A stretch of DNA of 64,000 bases from Pantoea sp. RIT-PI-b (lineage in GTDB: Bacteria > Pseudomonadota > Gammaproteobacteria > Enterobacterales > Enterobacteriaceae), in NCBI RefSeq assembly GCF_001187905.1, contig NZ_LGIS01000028.1:1-64000 (forward strand), given 5' to 3'. How positions within the stretch are numbered: position 1 is the first letter of the stretch; each line of letters opens with the position of its first letter. The notes under the pieces are model-generated. The model was given only the letters and a program-made list of their open reading frames with translations. It was not told where the DNA came from and made no database searches. Made by a program: the position numbers and the translations under genes. Positions 9,751 through 17,513 of the stretch are shown piece by piece.

Positions 9751-9754
9751 ATGA

Positions 9755-10057
9755 TTAACAGGCTGCGGCACGCTGAGGCGGGTGCTGCGCGGCCATAACG
9801 GCCGCCGGCGCTTCAGCCTTTTCCTGCCGCAGCGTTCTGCCGCGGTTGGCCTTTTCAAGCCAGGTGCGGAAATGCGTCGTCATGACCGCCGCGTGCTGCG
9901 CGTCCGGCGTGCAGTAAATCAGCAACCGGCTTTTGGTCTGGTTTGTGCAGTCGATGGCATAAATCTCGATGCCGGCGTCGCGCTGCTCGCTTTCAATTGC
10001 TGTGAAATGCATCTGAGGCCAGCGGTTCACCTTCAGCATAAACTCACCTAAAATCAT
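9755..10057 (-). CDS. Hypothetical protein (100 aa)
   Basis: Starts at ATG 10057 with AGAGGT about 9 bases upstream. Reads MILGEFMLKVNRWPQMHFTAIESEQ, then a beta-rich core containing IEIYAIDC and RLLIYCTPD, and a basic Ala-rich tail. No signal peptide or membrane helix. The family was not recognised. It converges on the bluF-like gene across a strong hairpin. Confidence 0.6.
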   Translation of the reverse strand: MILGEFMLKVNRWPQMHFTAIESEQRDAGIEIYAIDCTNQTKSRLLIYCTPDAQHAAVMTTHFRTWLEKANRGRTLRQEKAEAPAAVMAAQHPPQRAAAC

Positions 10058-10285
10058 TTTTTTTACCTCTTATTGTTTTAAAACCGGTACTCTCTACACT
10101 GGTCCGCCCAGTGTAGAACTGGTTGCAAACTCTGCAAGTGGCCAACAAGACATTAAGCGTAAAGGTTTCGTAATCCCCCTGTTTTCAGCGACGGAGGTAC
10201 CTCCAGCATGCGCCAGCGGGAGATGTCCGGCAATCCGCCGGCAGGCTATCGCTGCAACAGGGTTTAACGCACAGGAGACGCAGCA

Positions 10286-10519
10286 ATGCTTAGCTAACAC
10301 AGGCTTACTCAAATCGCCGGTAATCCGGAAAATCATGACGCAGAGGCCGTGGCGATGGCGCAGGAACTCCTGCAGCTGCGTCGCACGCTGGGAATGCCCT
10401 GGGCCGTGGTACAGCCGCTGGGCGAACTTTACGTTGAGGACTGGAATGCGGCCATGATCTGGCCGGCGAGCCTGGCGGAGCGCGGCGACGTCTGCCTGTA
10501 TCGCCTGGAGAAGCCTTAA
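10286..10519 (+). pseudogene. Small hypothetical gene with stop at codon 4
   Basis: ATG 10286 has a good Shine-Dalgarno (AGGAG, 9 bases upstream) but reads Met-Leu-Ser-stop. The same frame then stays open for 73 codons (HRLTQIAGNPE..., TLGMPWAVVQPLGELYVEDW, CLYRLEKP) to TAA 10519. The likely history is a nonsense mutation (CAA to TAA) in a 77-residue gene. Re-initiation at ATG 10355 would give 54 residues but lacks a clear ribosome-binding site. The product was not recognised. Confidence 0.45.
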
Positions 10520-10750
10520 CCGGTGGCGGAGCCCGCACCTCCAGCAGCAAAGCAGCGCGGACGCAGCAAGAAAATGTCCGCGCAGGAGTGAGGCACCGTC
10601 AGAGCAGGATACCTCCCTCCCTGGCAGCGTTATCGTGGCGCGTATTTACACTGCGGTGAAAAAGTTTTATGCGGACAGATTACCCGTTCATGTCCAGGCC
10701 AGGTGTGCTGTGGTAAGCTCTGCGCCCGAAACCTGCTGCCGGATAACCCC

Positions 10751-11011
10751 ATGAAAAATGACTTTGAAGAAAAAATGGCCGACATCATGATTGGCGAGGC
10801 CGTAACAGCGCTGCTGGATGAGGACGTGGCCATCAGCTGGGCTGTCCTGACAGACCGCCTGCGCGCGGCGATTGAGCATGAAACGGATGAAGACCGCGTT
10901 CGCGCGGGCCTGCGCGCTATCGAAGAGGTCCGGCGGGAAATGCACATTCGCGCCGATGAGAAGACCGGGGTCGCCAGCGCTGACAATCTGTCATCGCAGA
11001 AGCTTCACTGA
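10751..11011 (+). CDS. YmgA-like small protein
   Basis: An 86-residue acidic protein starting MKNDFEEKMADIMIGEAVTALLDEDVAISW, then LTDRLRAAIEHETDEDRVRAGLRAI. The pattern 'I.GEAV..LL....ISW..L...L.......D..R...R.AI' matches the YmgA-type proteins at 11908-12180 and 28148-28432. In E. coli YmgA works with YmgB and YcgZ downstream of BluF/BluR. The start at 10751 is preferred to an upstream frame extension because it matches the paralogues' N-termini. The ribosome-binding site is weak. It stands alone, not followed by a ymgB, and an AriR-like gene lies 82 bases downstream. Confidence 0.7.
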   Translation: MKNDFEEKMADIMIGEAVTALLDEDVAISWAVLTDRLRAAIEHETDEDRVRAGLRAIEEVRREMHIRADEKTGVASADNLSSQKLH

Positions 11012-11092
11012 AGTCACCCGGGCCGCCGCTGTATCTGCTGCGGCGCCTTTCAGTTATACTGTACGCTTATCCACCTTACGGACGGAGGTCAT

Positions 11093-11290
11093 ATGAACGA
11101 TGACACCACCGCCGAAGATATCTACGCCGTTATCGGAACGGTCGTGGCGCGCCTTCTTAAGCCGGACCAGTACCTCACCCTGCACGAAATCACCAGCGCC
11201 TTGCACAGCATGGGCGAGTCGGCTGGCGCTGCCGCATTGCGCGAAAATTGCGAACGCGCGGTCAGACTACTGGCTCAGCAGATGCACTGA
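11093..11290 (+). CDS. Divergent YmgA/AriR-like small protein
   Basis: A 65-residue protein (MNDDTTAEDIYAVIGTVVARLL, then LTLHEITSALHSMGESA and RENCERAVRLL) preceded by an excellent Shine-Dalgarno GGAGGT. Length, two-helix layout and position among ymg genes suggest a diverged member of the same small-protein group, although it lacks the usual GEAV motif. The upstream region contains TTATACTGTACGC, which echoes the TGTAC words at the ycgZ promoter. Assignment to the family is an inference. Confidence 0.55.
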   Translation: MNDDTTAEDIYAVIGTVVARLLKPDQYLTLHEITSALHSMGESAGAAALRENCERAVRLLAQQMH

Positions 11291-11386
11291 CCTTCAGATT
11301 TATCCCGTTATGACGCGTTTCCCTCGCGCAATAACTGTGGCGTGCCACACTGTTAAAAGTGAAATCTTTTAAACCGGGAGGTGCCT

Positions 11387-11506
11387 GTGAAAGTCTGGAT
11401 TGCCGTAACCCTCGCCGCCGCAGTCACCTGCTCCTTGTGGGCTTCGCAGGGAGGATTCGACTCTCCGCCTGCGCTGAATGCCGCGCAGGCTGCGCAGCAC
11501 AATTAA
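11387..11506 (+). CDS. Small secreted or membrane-anchored peptide (39 aa)
   Basis: GTG start 11387 with GGGAGG close upstream. The product begins MKVWIAVTLAAAVTCSLWA, a short positively charged, hydrophobic signal-like segment, followed by a small polar tail (GGFDSPPALNAAQAAQHN). It ends two bases before the stop of the convergent ymgB gene. The function is unknown; it may be exported or remain as a membrane anchor. Confidence 0.5.
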   Translation: MKVWIAVTLAAAVTCSLWASQGGFDSPPALNAAQAAQHN

Positions 11507-11508
11507 TC

Positions 11509-11775
11509 TCATAAGGCTTCATCGTCGGGCGTTTTACCCACCACGATTTCCAGCGCGCTGCGCAGCACGTCAAGCTCGTCCATGTCTGAGGTGCTTTCGA
11601 GCTCGGCAATCAGGTAAAGGATGATCGCTTTGCTGGTCACCTTTTTACCGTGGATAACGATATCGCGGATGACAGCGTCCAGCACGGCGGTTTCAGCGGC
11701 CAATGCGTCGCCGCCGCTGCGGAAGTGCTGGATGATGTATGCTTCAGAAGTGTTAAGTTTCTCATTAACTTGCAT
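11509..11775 (-). CDS. ymgB: YmgB/AriR-like biofilm regulator, operon 1
   Basis: At 88 residues it has the same length as E. coli YmgB (AriR). The diagnostic block is VTSKAIILYLIAELESTSDMDELDVLRSALEIVVGKTPDD, very close to the second copy at 28494-28745. E. coli YmgB represses biofilm and affects acid resistance, and acts through the Rcs phosphorelay. The start at 11775 matches the paralogue's MQQN-type N-terminus, while longer frames lack support. It is the last gene of the minus-strand ycgZ-ymgA-ymgB set, 132 bases after ymgA. Confidence 0.87.
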   Translation of the reverse strand: MQVNEKLNTSEAYIIQHFRSGGDALAAETAVLDAVIRDIVIHGKKVTSKAIILYLIAELESTSDMDELDVLRSALEIVVGKTPDDEAL

Positions 11776-11907
11776 GATGTTATCCGTCAGGCCCTGCGGG
11801 CTAATGTGGCCAGGCAAATGCCTGAAATAAAAACGGCCACCCTCCGGTAGCCGCGTCCTGCGGGCGTCCTGCCACTATCCGCTATAAACGGAAATCTCAG
11901 CTGAGGC

Positions 11908-12180
11908 TCAGTGCTTACGACCACTGTCAGGTGAGGGCCCATCATTAAAAGCCAGTATTGCTGCATCACGAGTGTTACTTAATCGTGGAAGAGTAGCTTC
12001 AACTTCCTGAATAGCCATCATTACTGCTTCCCGTCGCTCAGCATCCTGTTCAGTCTGAGTCATGGACTTAAGCACGCCAATCAGCCTTACAGTACTGATG
12101 TCATCGTCGCCATCAAGCATAGCTATGACAGCATCTCCTAAAACAGCGTCAACGAGTCTTTCTGGTTTACTTCTTTGCAT
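11908..12180 (-). CDS. ymgA: YmgA-like protein, operon 1
   Basis: A 90-residue protein (MQRSKPERLVDAVLGDAVIAMLDGDDDIS, then LIGVLKSMTQTEQDAERREAVMMAIQEVE). It is collinear with the YmgA-type protein of operon 2 and sits in the same middle position between ycgZ and ymgB. AAGG lies 9-12 bases before the ATG. E. coli YmgA is a small regulator induced by blue light or cold via BluF/BluR, and together with YmgB it raises Rcs output and lowers curli. The same role here is inferred from order and similarity. Confidence 0.78.
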   Translation of the reverse strand: MQRSKPERLVDAVLGDAVIAMLDGDDDISTVRLIGVLKSMTQTEQDAERREAVMMAIQEVEATLPRLSNTRDAAILAFNDGPSPDSGRKH

Positions 12181-12282
12181 ACCCGCGCCTTATGGTGCCT
12201 GTCCTCCGGACAAAGTGCCGGTCGCCCAGTCCGGACGGCCCTTGTATGCATGCTGCGGGGCGTTTCACCTGGAAATTAAAAC

Positions 12283-12525
12283 TTAACGCTCGAACAACAT
12301 ACCGATAAGCGTCTGATAATGACGCTCTTCTTCCTGACTTGATGCCGCTTCAAGGCGGCGTAACAGCTTGGTGCAGATGGCCTTACGGTTGAGGTTCTTG
12401 CCCGAGCGCAGGATTTCGCCGACAATCTGCCCAAGGGTTTCCTGTTGGGTCGGCGCCGACGCCTTGCTGAAGTAGTGTGCAATGTCGCTCGCGGCATCCG
12501 GTAATTTCGTGACATTCTGACGCAT
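12283..12525 (-). CDS. ycgZ: YcgZ-like protein, operon 1
   Basis: An 80-residue protein matching E. coli YcgZ nearly end to end: AHYFSKASAPTQQETLGQIVGEILRSGKNLNRKAICTKLLRRLEAA..., with a C-terminal YQTLIGMLFE. GAGGGG precedes the ATG. It is the first gene of the minus-strand operon. YcgZ is a small two-helix 'connector-like' protein regulated by BluR in E. coli. The promoter region (12576-12621) carries the conserved motif described separately. Confidence 0.88.
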   Translation of the reverse strand: MRQNVTKLPDAASDIAHYFSKASAPTQQETLGQIVGEILRSGKNLNRKAICTKLLRRLEAASSQEEERHYQTLIGMLFER

Positions 12526-12575
12526 GGTGAACCCCTCAATGGTTAAAATGTAGTCGACCCTGTCTGTCCATAAAG

Positions 12576-12621
12576 TTATACAATCAAATCAAAATTGTAC
12601 AGTAATTGTGATACTGTACAA
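12576..12621 (-). promoter_or_regulatory. ycgZ operon 1 promoter motif and palindrome
   Basis: Reading on the minus strand there is CTGTACAA, 12 bases, then TGTATAA, with the latter 51 bases before the ycgZ start. The same two words at the same 12-base spacing occur before the other ycgZ gene (27796-27822). TATAAC is a plausible -10 element. Overlapping the outer word is a perfect inverted repeat, TTGTACAGTA-N7-TACTGTACAA (12595-12621 on the plus strand). Such an operator suits a dimeric repressor. A BluR-like MerR protein is the obvious candidate by family knowledge, but the binding specificity could not be verified. Confidence 0.7.
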
Positions 12622-12810
12622 GTTATCTTTTTTTGTGCAAAAAGTGCTAGCCTTTACTAAACAGTAGCTTACGTGACTATCAGCGCGCGAATGATGAGTG
12701 CGATAATAAAAGGGTTGTACAGCATTAAGAAAGCTATGGCTGGCCTGCGTGTTGCGAGAGAAGCTGGAAAGAGGTCCGCCCGGTTTTTGTCCCGAACGGG
12801 CGTAAACCCT

Positions 12811-13065
12811 TCAGTGAACTGAGCCCTGACCCGCTCCGGTAACCCATCTGAGCTCGTCACGGTTACCTGAAGCTGGCATGAACCCGCGGAGCCAGTGTTT
12901 CGCCTCTCTTATCTGCACGCAGCGCGCAGGATTTTCCTCGATGGCAGCCATCTCAGCCAGCGCCCTTACAAGCGAGTCAACAGTAATATCCGCATTATTT
13001 AGCGCCAGATGAATCACAGCTTCGCCAATAATCAGCTGATTTTCGTTGTGATAGTAATCAGGCAT
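12811..13065 (-). CDS. Small YmgA-like protein, subtype C
   Basis: An 84-residue protein (MPDYYHNENQLIIGEAVIHLALNNADITVDSLV, then ALAEMAAIEENPARCVQIREAKHWLRGF). TGGAG lies about 6 bases before the ATG. Together with 8084-8290 and 29055-29315 it forms a distinct subgroup ending in EA(K/R)xWL(K/R)xF/L, and it shares the IIGEA entry with YmgA. In two cases the subtype lies near a ycgZ operon, as here. The function is unknown. Confidence 0.65.
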   Translation of the reverse strand: MPDYYHNENQLIIGEAVIHLALNNADITVDSLVRALAEMAAIEENPARCVQIREAKHWLRGFMPASGNRDELRWVTGAGQGSVH

Positions 13066-13529
13066 GCTCCACTCTCCATCAGCCTTATTACGGTATTTCA
13101 GTGTAGCGGTTTAATGAGCTGAAGTACGGTCCGGAATGGTTATTTTCAGCGTAGCGCTTCCTTAATGCGAAATAAATTCAGTCCCGTTAAGAAAAAAACG
13201 CCTTAAATTCATAATCCTGACAGATTATCAGGGATAAAGCTCAGAAAAAACTGAATAAACCTTATGTGGTCACTGAAATCGTTTTCATCTTTAAAAGTTA
13301 AAGTCATATGGGATTTAATCTCAGGAATGGATTTAACACGATTTGAAAATATTGCAGGCCTTCTTAGAGAGATATTGCCTGTAGAAATGCGCAGCGGGCT
13401 AGAAAAAACCATGCGATAATTCGTTATAATTAATCTCTGCCGACCCCAGGGAAAGTTAGGTAATATTAATTTCCTAATTGAGATCGCCGGGATAAAATTT
13501 AACCGCCGGTGCGAATCTGTTTGCCTTAA
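13066..13529. other. AT-rich gap
   Basis: No supported gene. A frame at 13209-13412 (minus) has no ribosome-binding site. The region between 13414 and 13500 is AT-rich and could hold a promoter, but none is clear. Confidence 0.4.
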
Positions 13530-13713
13530 TTAAATTTCAGGTTTAGGGCCCCGGCGGCTGATAAGTCCGCCCTTACGGCCAGCCACGCGTGCGCGACCGG
13601 GGCGGTGTTTGAAGTTGCCTCCGCTGGCTGTACCGCCTTTGCTGCCCGTCCGGAGAGGCGCGTGCCGGGTCGGCCGCGAAGTTTCCGGCACCACTGCGCC
13701 TTACTGTTGTCAT
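13530..13713 (-). pseudogene. Third KGG-repeat protein, frameshifted
   Basis: ATG 13713 with Shine-Dalgarno GGAG starts MTTVRRSGAGNFAADPARAS, the usual KGG-protein N-terminus. After about 23 codons the frame must shift by one base to recover GSKGGTASGGNFKHRPGRA and RVAGRKGGLISRRGPKPEI, ending at TAA 13530. An extra G in the GGG run at about 13643 explains the shift. The uncorrected frame stops early. Without the frameshift the product would be about 60 residues, like the intact copies at 6961 and 38910. A sequencing error is an alternative. Confidence 0.75.
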
Positions 13714-13978
13714 GATATCTTTCTCCAGATAAAAAAATGTCCTTTGTATCAGGCAGTGAAATCCTGCAGGTCTGGTTGATATTCACTGTCCGCCGCGCAC
13801 ATTTTTTCGTAGATACGACGGCGGACACGTGCTGCAGGACGCCTTAATCTGAAATGCGGGCGTTATGAGCCCCCCGGCTTGCTACTCCGGCGATATACGC
13901 CAGGCTATGTGGGCTGAACGGCATGTGACATCCCTCCGGTGGAGAGTTGTTCTGCAGCCGCGTCGTTCCGCATCCGTA

Positions 13979-14626
13979 TTATTTCTGCGCAGCGTTAAGG
14001 GGGTGCGTACTGATGACAACCCGTCGTCTCAGGTGGCTTCCTGGCTCGGCGCCCCAGCAGAAGGCGGCCCAGTGGCCGCAGAACGCCAGCCAGCTGCGCA
14101 CCGGGTGCAGGCAGCCCGACTCGCCTGTGCCGTCCCACACGTATACGTAGTGCTCCGGGTCGCGCAGCGCCCAGGCAACCATCCCTTCCCACATCACTTT
14201 TGCCGCGTTGGTCTGCGCGCTGTCGGTAATGATGATCGACCAGCGATGAAGAAAATGTCAGAAAAACCGGCGCGCCAGGCCGTGCACCGCCACCTCGTGC
14301 AGCGGCTGGCGGGTGCGCCATACCATGACCTGTATGCAGGCGCGCTCCGGCGAGGTAAAGTCTTCGGCTTCTTCCAGCCTCACTGCATATGCGGTCTCCG
14401 GCTCTGGCTCCTGCGTTATAAGCCTGAACTGTCGCTCTGCTCTGTTCTGCCATAGGGTGTAGCCGAACGGCGTCACAAACCCGGGCAGCGTAAACGGCTC
14501 CACGTCGCGGGAAAGAAATGCGCGGGTGTCGGCCCGGTTGGTGTCTTCCGGATTCAGTACCTAACTGAAGCAGGTATCGGGCAGGGTAATGGGCATGCTG
14601 TCGTCCGCCGGTATTTTTCTGTTCAC
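13979..14626 (-). pseudogene. Hypothetical gene with two in-frame stops
   Basis: GTG 14626 preceded by GGGAGG begins MNRKIPADDSMPITLPDTCFS, then TAG at codon 22. The same frame continues (VLNPEDTNRADTRAFLSRDVEPFTL..., VTPFGYTLWQNRAERQF, QVMVWRTRQPLHEV) to TGA at codon 123, then on (HFLHRWSIIITDSAQTNAAK, VMWEGMVAWALRDPEHYVYVWDG) to the final stop. A 215-residue ancestral protein with coherent coding character throughout is implied. The family was not recognised. Truncated peptides may still be made. Confidence 0.6.
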
Positions 14627-14786
14627 TGAGCCTCCCTGATAACCGGAGCGTTAATTTTATCGCTGAATTGTCTGCAATAACTGGTGGCGCTGTTTAAAGG
14701 ATGGTGCACCGGTGGATTACTGCTGTACACGCGCCGGTACATCGGTTACTTTGCGCCCGACCTCATTCTTTATGCACGGGTATTTC

Positions 14787-15026
14787 ATGCGACAGGACGG
14801 ACTACCGCCGGAAAAAGATGCCGGGCTGACTGGCTACTTCAGCCAGGTCACCCACCCCGGCCAGATTGCGCTGCTGGGACGAATCACCGTCGATATCCTG
14901 CGTCAGGAACGGCGTCTGAAGCGCACAGCGCTTTGCCTTAAGCTGATTGCGCGCCTGGACTGTACCGGCGATGAGGCCGAGGCGGCACACCTTACGGCGC
15001 TGCTCCGGATGCTGTTTAATCGCTGA
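14787..15026 (+). CDS. YcgZ-like small protein, solitary copy
   Basis: A 79-residue protein (MRQDGLPPEKDAGLTGYFSQVTHPGQIALLGRITVDILRQERRLKRTALCLKLIARLD, ending LTALLRMLFNR). It is collinear with YcgZ: TGYFS for the AxYFS motif, 'ILG.I...IL', 'K..LC.KL..RL' and 'L..LLF'. It is more diverged than the two operon copies and not followed by ymgA. The start at 14787 is preferred over longer frames because it matches the YcgZ N-terminus. Upstream, TGTACACGCGCCGGTACA forms a TGTAC-N8-GTACA dyad reminiscent of the ycgZ operator word. Confidence 0.68.
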   Translation: MRQDGLPPEKDAGLTGYFSQVTHPGQIALLGRITVDILRQERRLKRTALCLKLIARLDCTGDEAEAAHLTALLRMLFNR

Positions 15027-15330
15027 ATCCGGAGCGGAGTGCCGGCGCGGCACCGGTTAATGATTGTCCGTCGAAAGAAGAGAGCGGCAAACGGAATGCC
15101 GTGCTGTCCCGCTGTAAATACACGGTCCGCAGATGGCGGTTACAGATAAACCAGACTTCGTCGCGGTCGTTGGAAAGAATGAAATAGGCGTCAGACGTTT
15201 CCGACGGGTTAAAGCACCCCAGCGCCCGGTAGGCCGTCGTTAGGCTGAACCCGCTCAGCAGCGGCAATGGCCGCGGGCCGCCCGGCAGCTCTTCTACCCT
15301 GAGATACATACCCTCTTCCATCCACAGCAT
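15016..15330 (-). CDS. Hypothetical protein (104 aa)
   Basis: ATG 15330 has GGAGG six bases upstream, giving MLWMEEGMYLRVEELPGGPRPLPLL, then AYRALGCFNPSETSDAYFILSNDRDEVWFICNRHLRTVYL. No membrane segment or signal is visible. The 3' end overlaps that of the convergent YcgZ-like gene by 11 bases. The family was not recognised. Confidence 0.6.
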   Translation of the reverse strand: MLWMEEGMYLRVEELPGGPRPLPLLSGFSLTTAYRALGCFNPSETSDAYFILSNDRDEVWFICNRHLRTVYLQRDSTAFRLPLSSFDGQSLTGAAPALRSGFSD

Positions 15331-15709
15331 GGCCACCTCCGCAGCGCATCTTCATTCTTCTGTAAAAGTACGGCGCCGGGTACCTCCCGGTGATTCAGGA
15401 AGGCTATCATCTGAATTGCGCCTTTGTTTCTGCTATACCTGTGTAGCCTGGCCCTGTCGTATAAAGGGATTCACCATATTAAGAGCATAACTGCTAGTCA
15501 GCTTTTATTTACTAACGTCAGGCTAATGTCCACTACTTGCGAACAGCGGACATTCATTTTTAGATTTTGTATTCAATTTCATTTTGCGTTGCATCACCAG
15601 TCTTGTCATAAGAGTTGAATTCTGCTCAGCCCCTTCCCTTATGTAGCGTAGCAAAGTGTCCGATTAAACAGCAGCCTATAATTATCCCCACACCCTATTG
15701 CCACTGACC
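15331..15709. other. Intergenic region with a half repeat
   Basis: No gene seen. Contains one half-copy of the dispersed hairpin repeat at 15525-15554. Confidence 0.4.
15525..15554 (+). repeat. Dispersed hairpin repeat, half copy
   Basis: AATGTCCACTACTTGCG plus AACAGCGGACATT corresponds to the second (right) half of the double-hairpin repeat seen complete at 19144-19208. Its outer arms AATGTCC / GGACATT are inverted. Confidence 0.6.
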
Positions 15710-17257
15710 TTATACCCTGAAGGCCTCAACCATTCCGCGCAGCGCGTGTGCCTGCTCAGACAGTGACTGTGAGGCAGACGAGGATTCCTCAACCAGCGCG
15801 GCGTTATTCTGGGTTACACCATCCATCTGACTGACGGCAATGCTGACCTGGGATATACCCTGCATCTGTTCGGATGAAGCCAGTGAAATGTTATCCATGG
15901 CCTCAGCCAGCTCGCCCACCATACCGACAATTTTCATTATACTGTGCCCTGCATCTGCGGCTGCGACCACGCCGCTGTCAACAACACTTACTGCCTCCGC
16001 CATCAGTTGTTTGATGTCATGCGCGGCATTCGCACTGCGCTGTGCAAGCGTCCTGACTTCACCCGCCACCACGGCAAATCCCCGCCCTTCTTCACCTGCC
16101 CGGGCGGCCTCCACTGCAGCGTTTAAGGCCAGAATATTTGTCTGGAAGGCGATACTTTCAATTACGGATGTGATATCTCGCACCTTCGCAGCGCTAACAG
16201 ATATGGCATTCATTGTGTCTGACATGCGCTGTACATCTGTACCGCCTGAACGGGCAACTTGCGCTGCTTCACGGGCTGAACCCGCTGTCTGCTGTGCACC
16301 CGCAGTATTACTTTTCACTGTAGCGGTAAGCTGCTCCATGCTGGCGGCCGTTTCCTGCAGCGCGGCCGCCTGCTGCTCGGTGCGGGAAGAGAGTTCGGTA
16401 TTACCCTGCGAAATTTCATCCGCAGCAAGCGCCACGGAGCTGGCGGAATCCTTTATCTGAGAAATAAGCCTCCGCAGGTTTGCCTGCATACCATCCAGTG
16501 AAGCCAACAAGCTTGTTTTATCATTACCTCGCAGAATTACCTGACTCGTCAAGTCGCCAGAAGCAATTGCTGCTGCGAGTATCTCAGCATCTTTTGGTTC
16601 CCCGCCTAACTGGCGCATCAACGTCCTGACTATCATAAAAATGGTCAGAAGAGAGAACAGGACTGAAAGAGTCGTGAGTGAGAGAAGTAAAATGGAAGCC
16701 TCACGTACAGATGCGCTATTAACTGCTACCGTATCCCGGCTAAGCTTATTCTGTACATCGGTAAGCCCATCCAGGGCATCGGACAGAGCCTTCTGAGCCG
16801 GGCGCGCCGTATTCAGCAGATAGTCAGCGGCTATTTCTGACTGGTCATTGTCCATCCCCATTTTTCCTGCAACTGTCAGTGTATTCAGAGCGGCACTGTC
16901 TGAGGACAGAATACGGTCTAACGCTGATTTTCCTTCAGGGGAATCGTTATGCATCATGCTGGCAACCAGTTGTTCGCGTTCCTGAAGATACTTTTCATGT
17001 AAATCACTGACCTTTTGCCATTCATTTTTCTCCTGCTTAGGGTCTCTGAGAAGAACGATGTCTCTGACTGAAACTGCCATGTTATTAACTGCAGCACGCA
17101 TGTTCAGGACAAGCGTAAGGCGCCTCATTTTGTAATTTACTGTATCGTCCATGCCTTGCCGGGATTCCCTGAGCGCGTGCAGAGACAGGCCGGTACAGAT
17201 TAAAAAGCAGACAACCAAAAAACCGTAGCCTGAGAAAAGACGAACCGATATTTTCAT
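15710..17257 (-). CDS. Methyl-accepting chemotaxis protein
   Basis: Transmembrane chemoreceptor of 515 residues. TM1 is at about 7-28 (YGFLVVCFLICTGLSLHAL), a four-helix-bundle periplasmic domain at about 30-187, TM2 at about 190-212, then HAMP and the full signalling domain with [20 protein letters not shown] and [18 protein letters not shown]. It ends in FRV without the NWETF-type pentapeptide, so methylation would depend on a tethered neighbour such as the NWESF receptor at 4698. The start at 17257 was chosen because AAGGA stands 8 bases upstream and it begins directly before TM1. The frame stays open far upstream without support. The ligand is unknown. Its 3' end is duplicated as the decayed remnant at 7540-7885. 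Confidence 0.92.
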   Translation of the reverse strand: MKISVRLFSGYGFLVVCFLICTGLSLHALRESRQGMDDTVNYKMRRLTLVLNMRAAVNNMAVSVRDIVLLRDPKQEKNEWQKVSDLHEKYLQEREQLVASMMHNDSPEGKSALDRILSSDSAALNTLTVAGKMGMDNDQSEIAADYLLNTARPAQKALSDALDGLTDVQNKLSRDTVAVNSASVREASILLLSLTTLSVLFSLLTIFMIVRTLMRQLGGEPKDAEILAAAIASGDLTSQVILRGNDKTSLLASLDGMQANLRRLISQIKDSASSVALAADEISQGNTELSSRTEQQAAALQETAASMEQLTATVKSNTAGAQQTAGSAREAAQVARSGGTDVQRMSDTMNAISVSAAKVRDITSVIESIAFQTNILALNAAVEAARAGEEGRGFAVVAGEVRTLAQRSANAAHDIKQLMAEAVSVVDSGVVAAADAGHSIMKIVGMVGELAEAMDNISLASSEQMQGISQVSIAVSQMDGVTQNNAALVEESSSASQSLSEQAHALRGMVEAFRV

Positions 17258-17513
17258 TTTTTTTCCTTGTGGGCGGGAGAACAACTTCTTTATCGGCATG
17301 GAGCCAGATACTAGTAGCTTTGATGAGTTACGAACTGTTACTACCTCTCTCAGCACAGTTGCTTGTTTGCGAGGCCGCCCGGCTACCGTGAGGGCACGGC
17401 GCTTATGCCCGCCGTTGCCGGCGCGCAGTAGAGGAGACGGCCATAATGCGGAGCGCAGCGACAGCCTTATTACGTGCGTCAGCACGGGAAAGGCCGCACG
17501 GGGGCGGCTCCCT

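Noticed and set aside
10094-10550. Minus-strand frames near 10.1-10.5 kb
   Set aside because: They are antisense to the plus-strand interrupted small gene and have no ribosome-binding sites.
13865-14455. 196-codon plus-strand frame
   Set aside because: The minus strand shows a coherent gene with its own Shine-Dalgarno (interrupted by two stops); the plus frame has shadow-like Pro/Arg composition.
15840-16460. Long plus-strand frame opposite the chemoreceptor
   Set aside because: It is the antisense reflection of the repetitive signalling-domain sequence and has Ala/Ser/Thr-rich composition with no ribosome-binding site.
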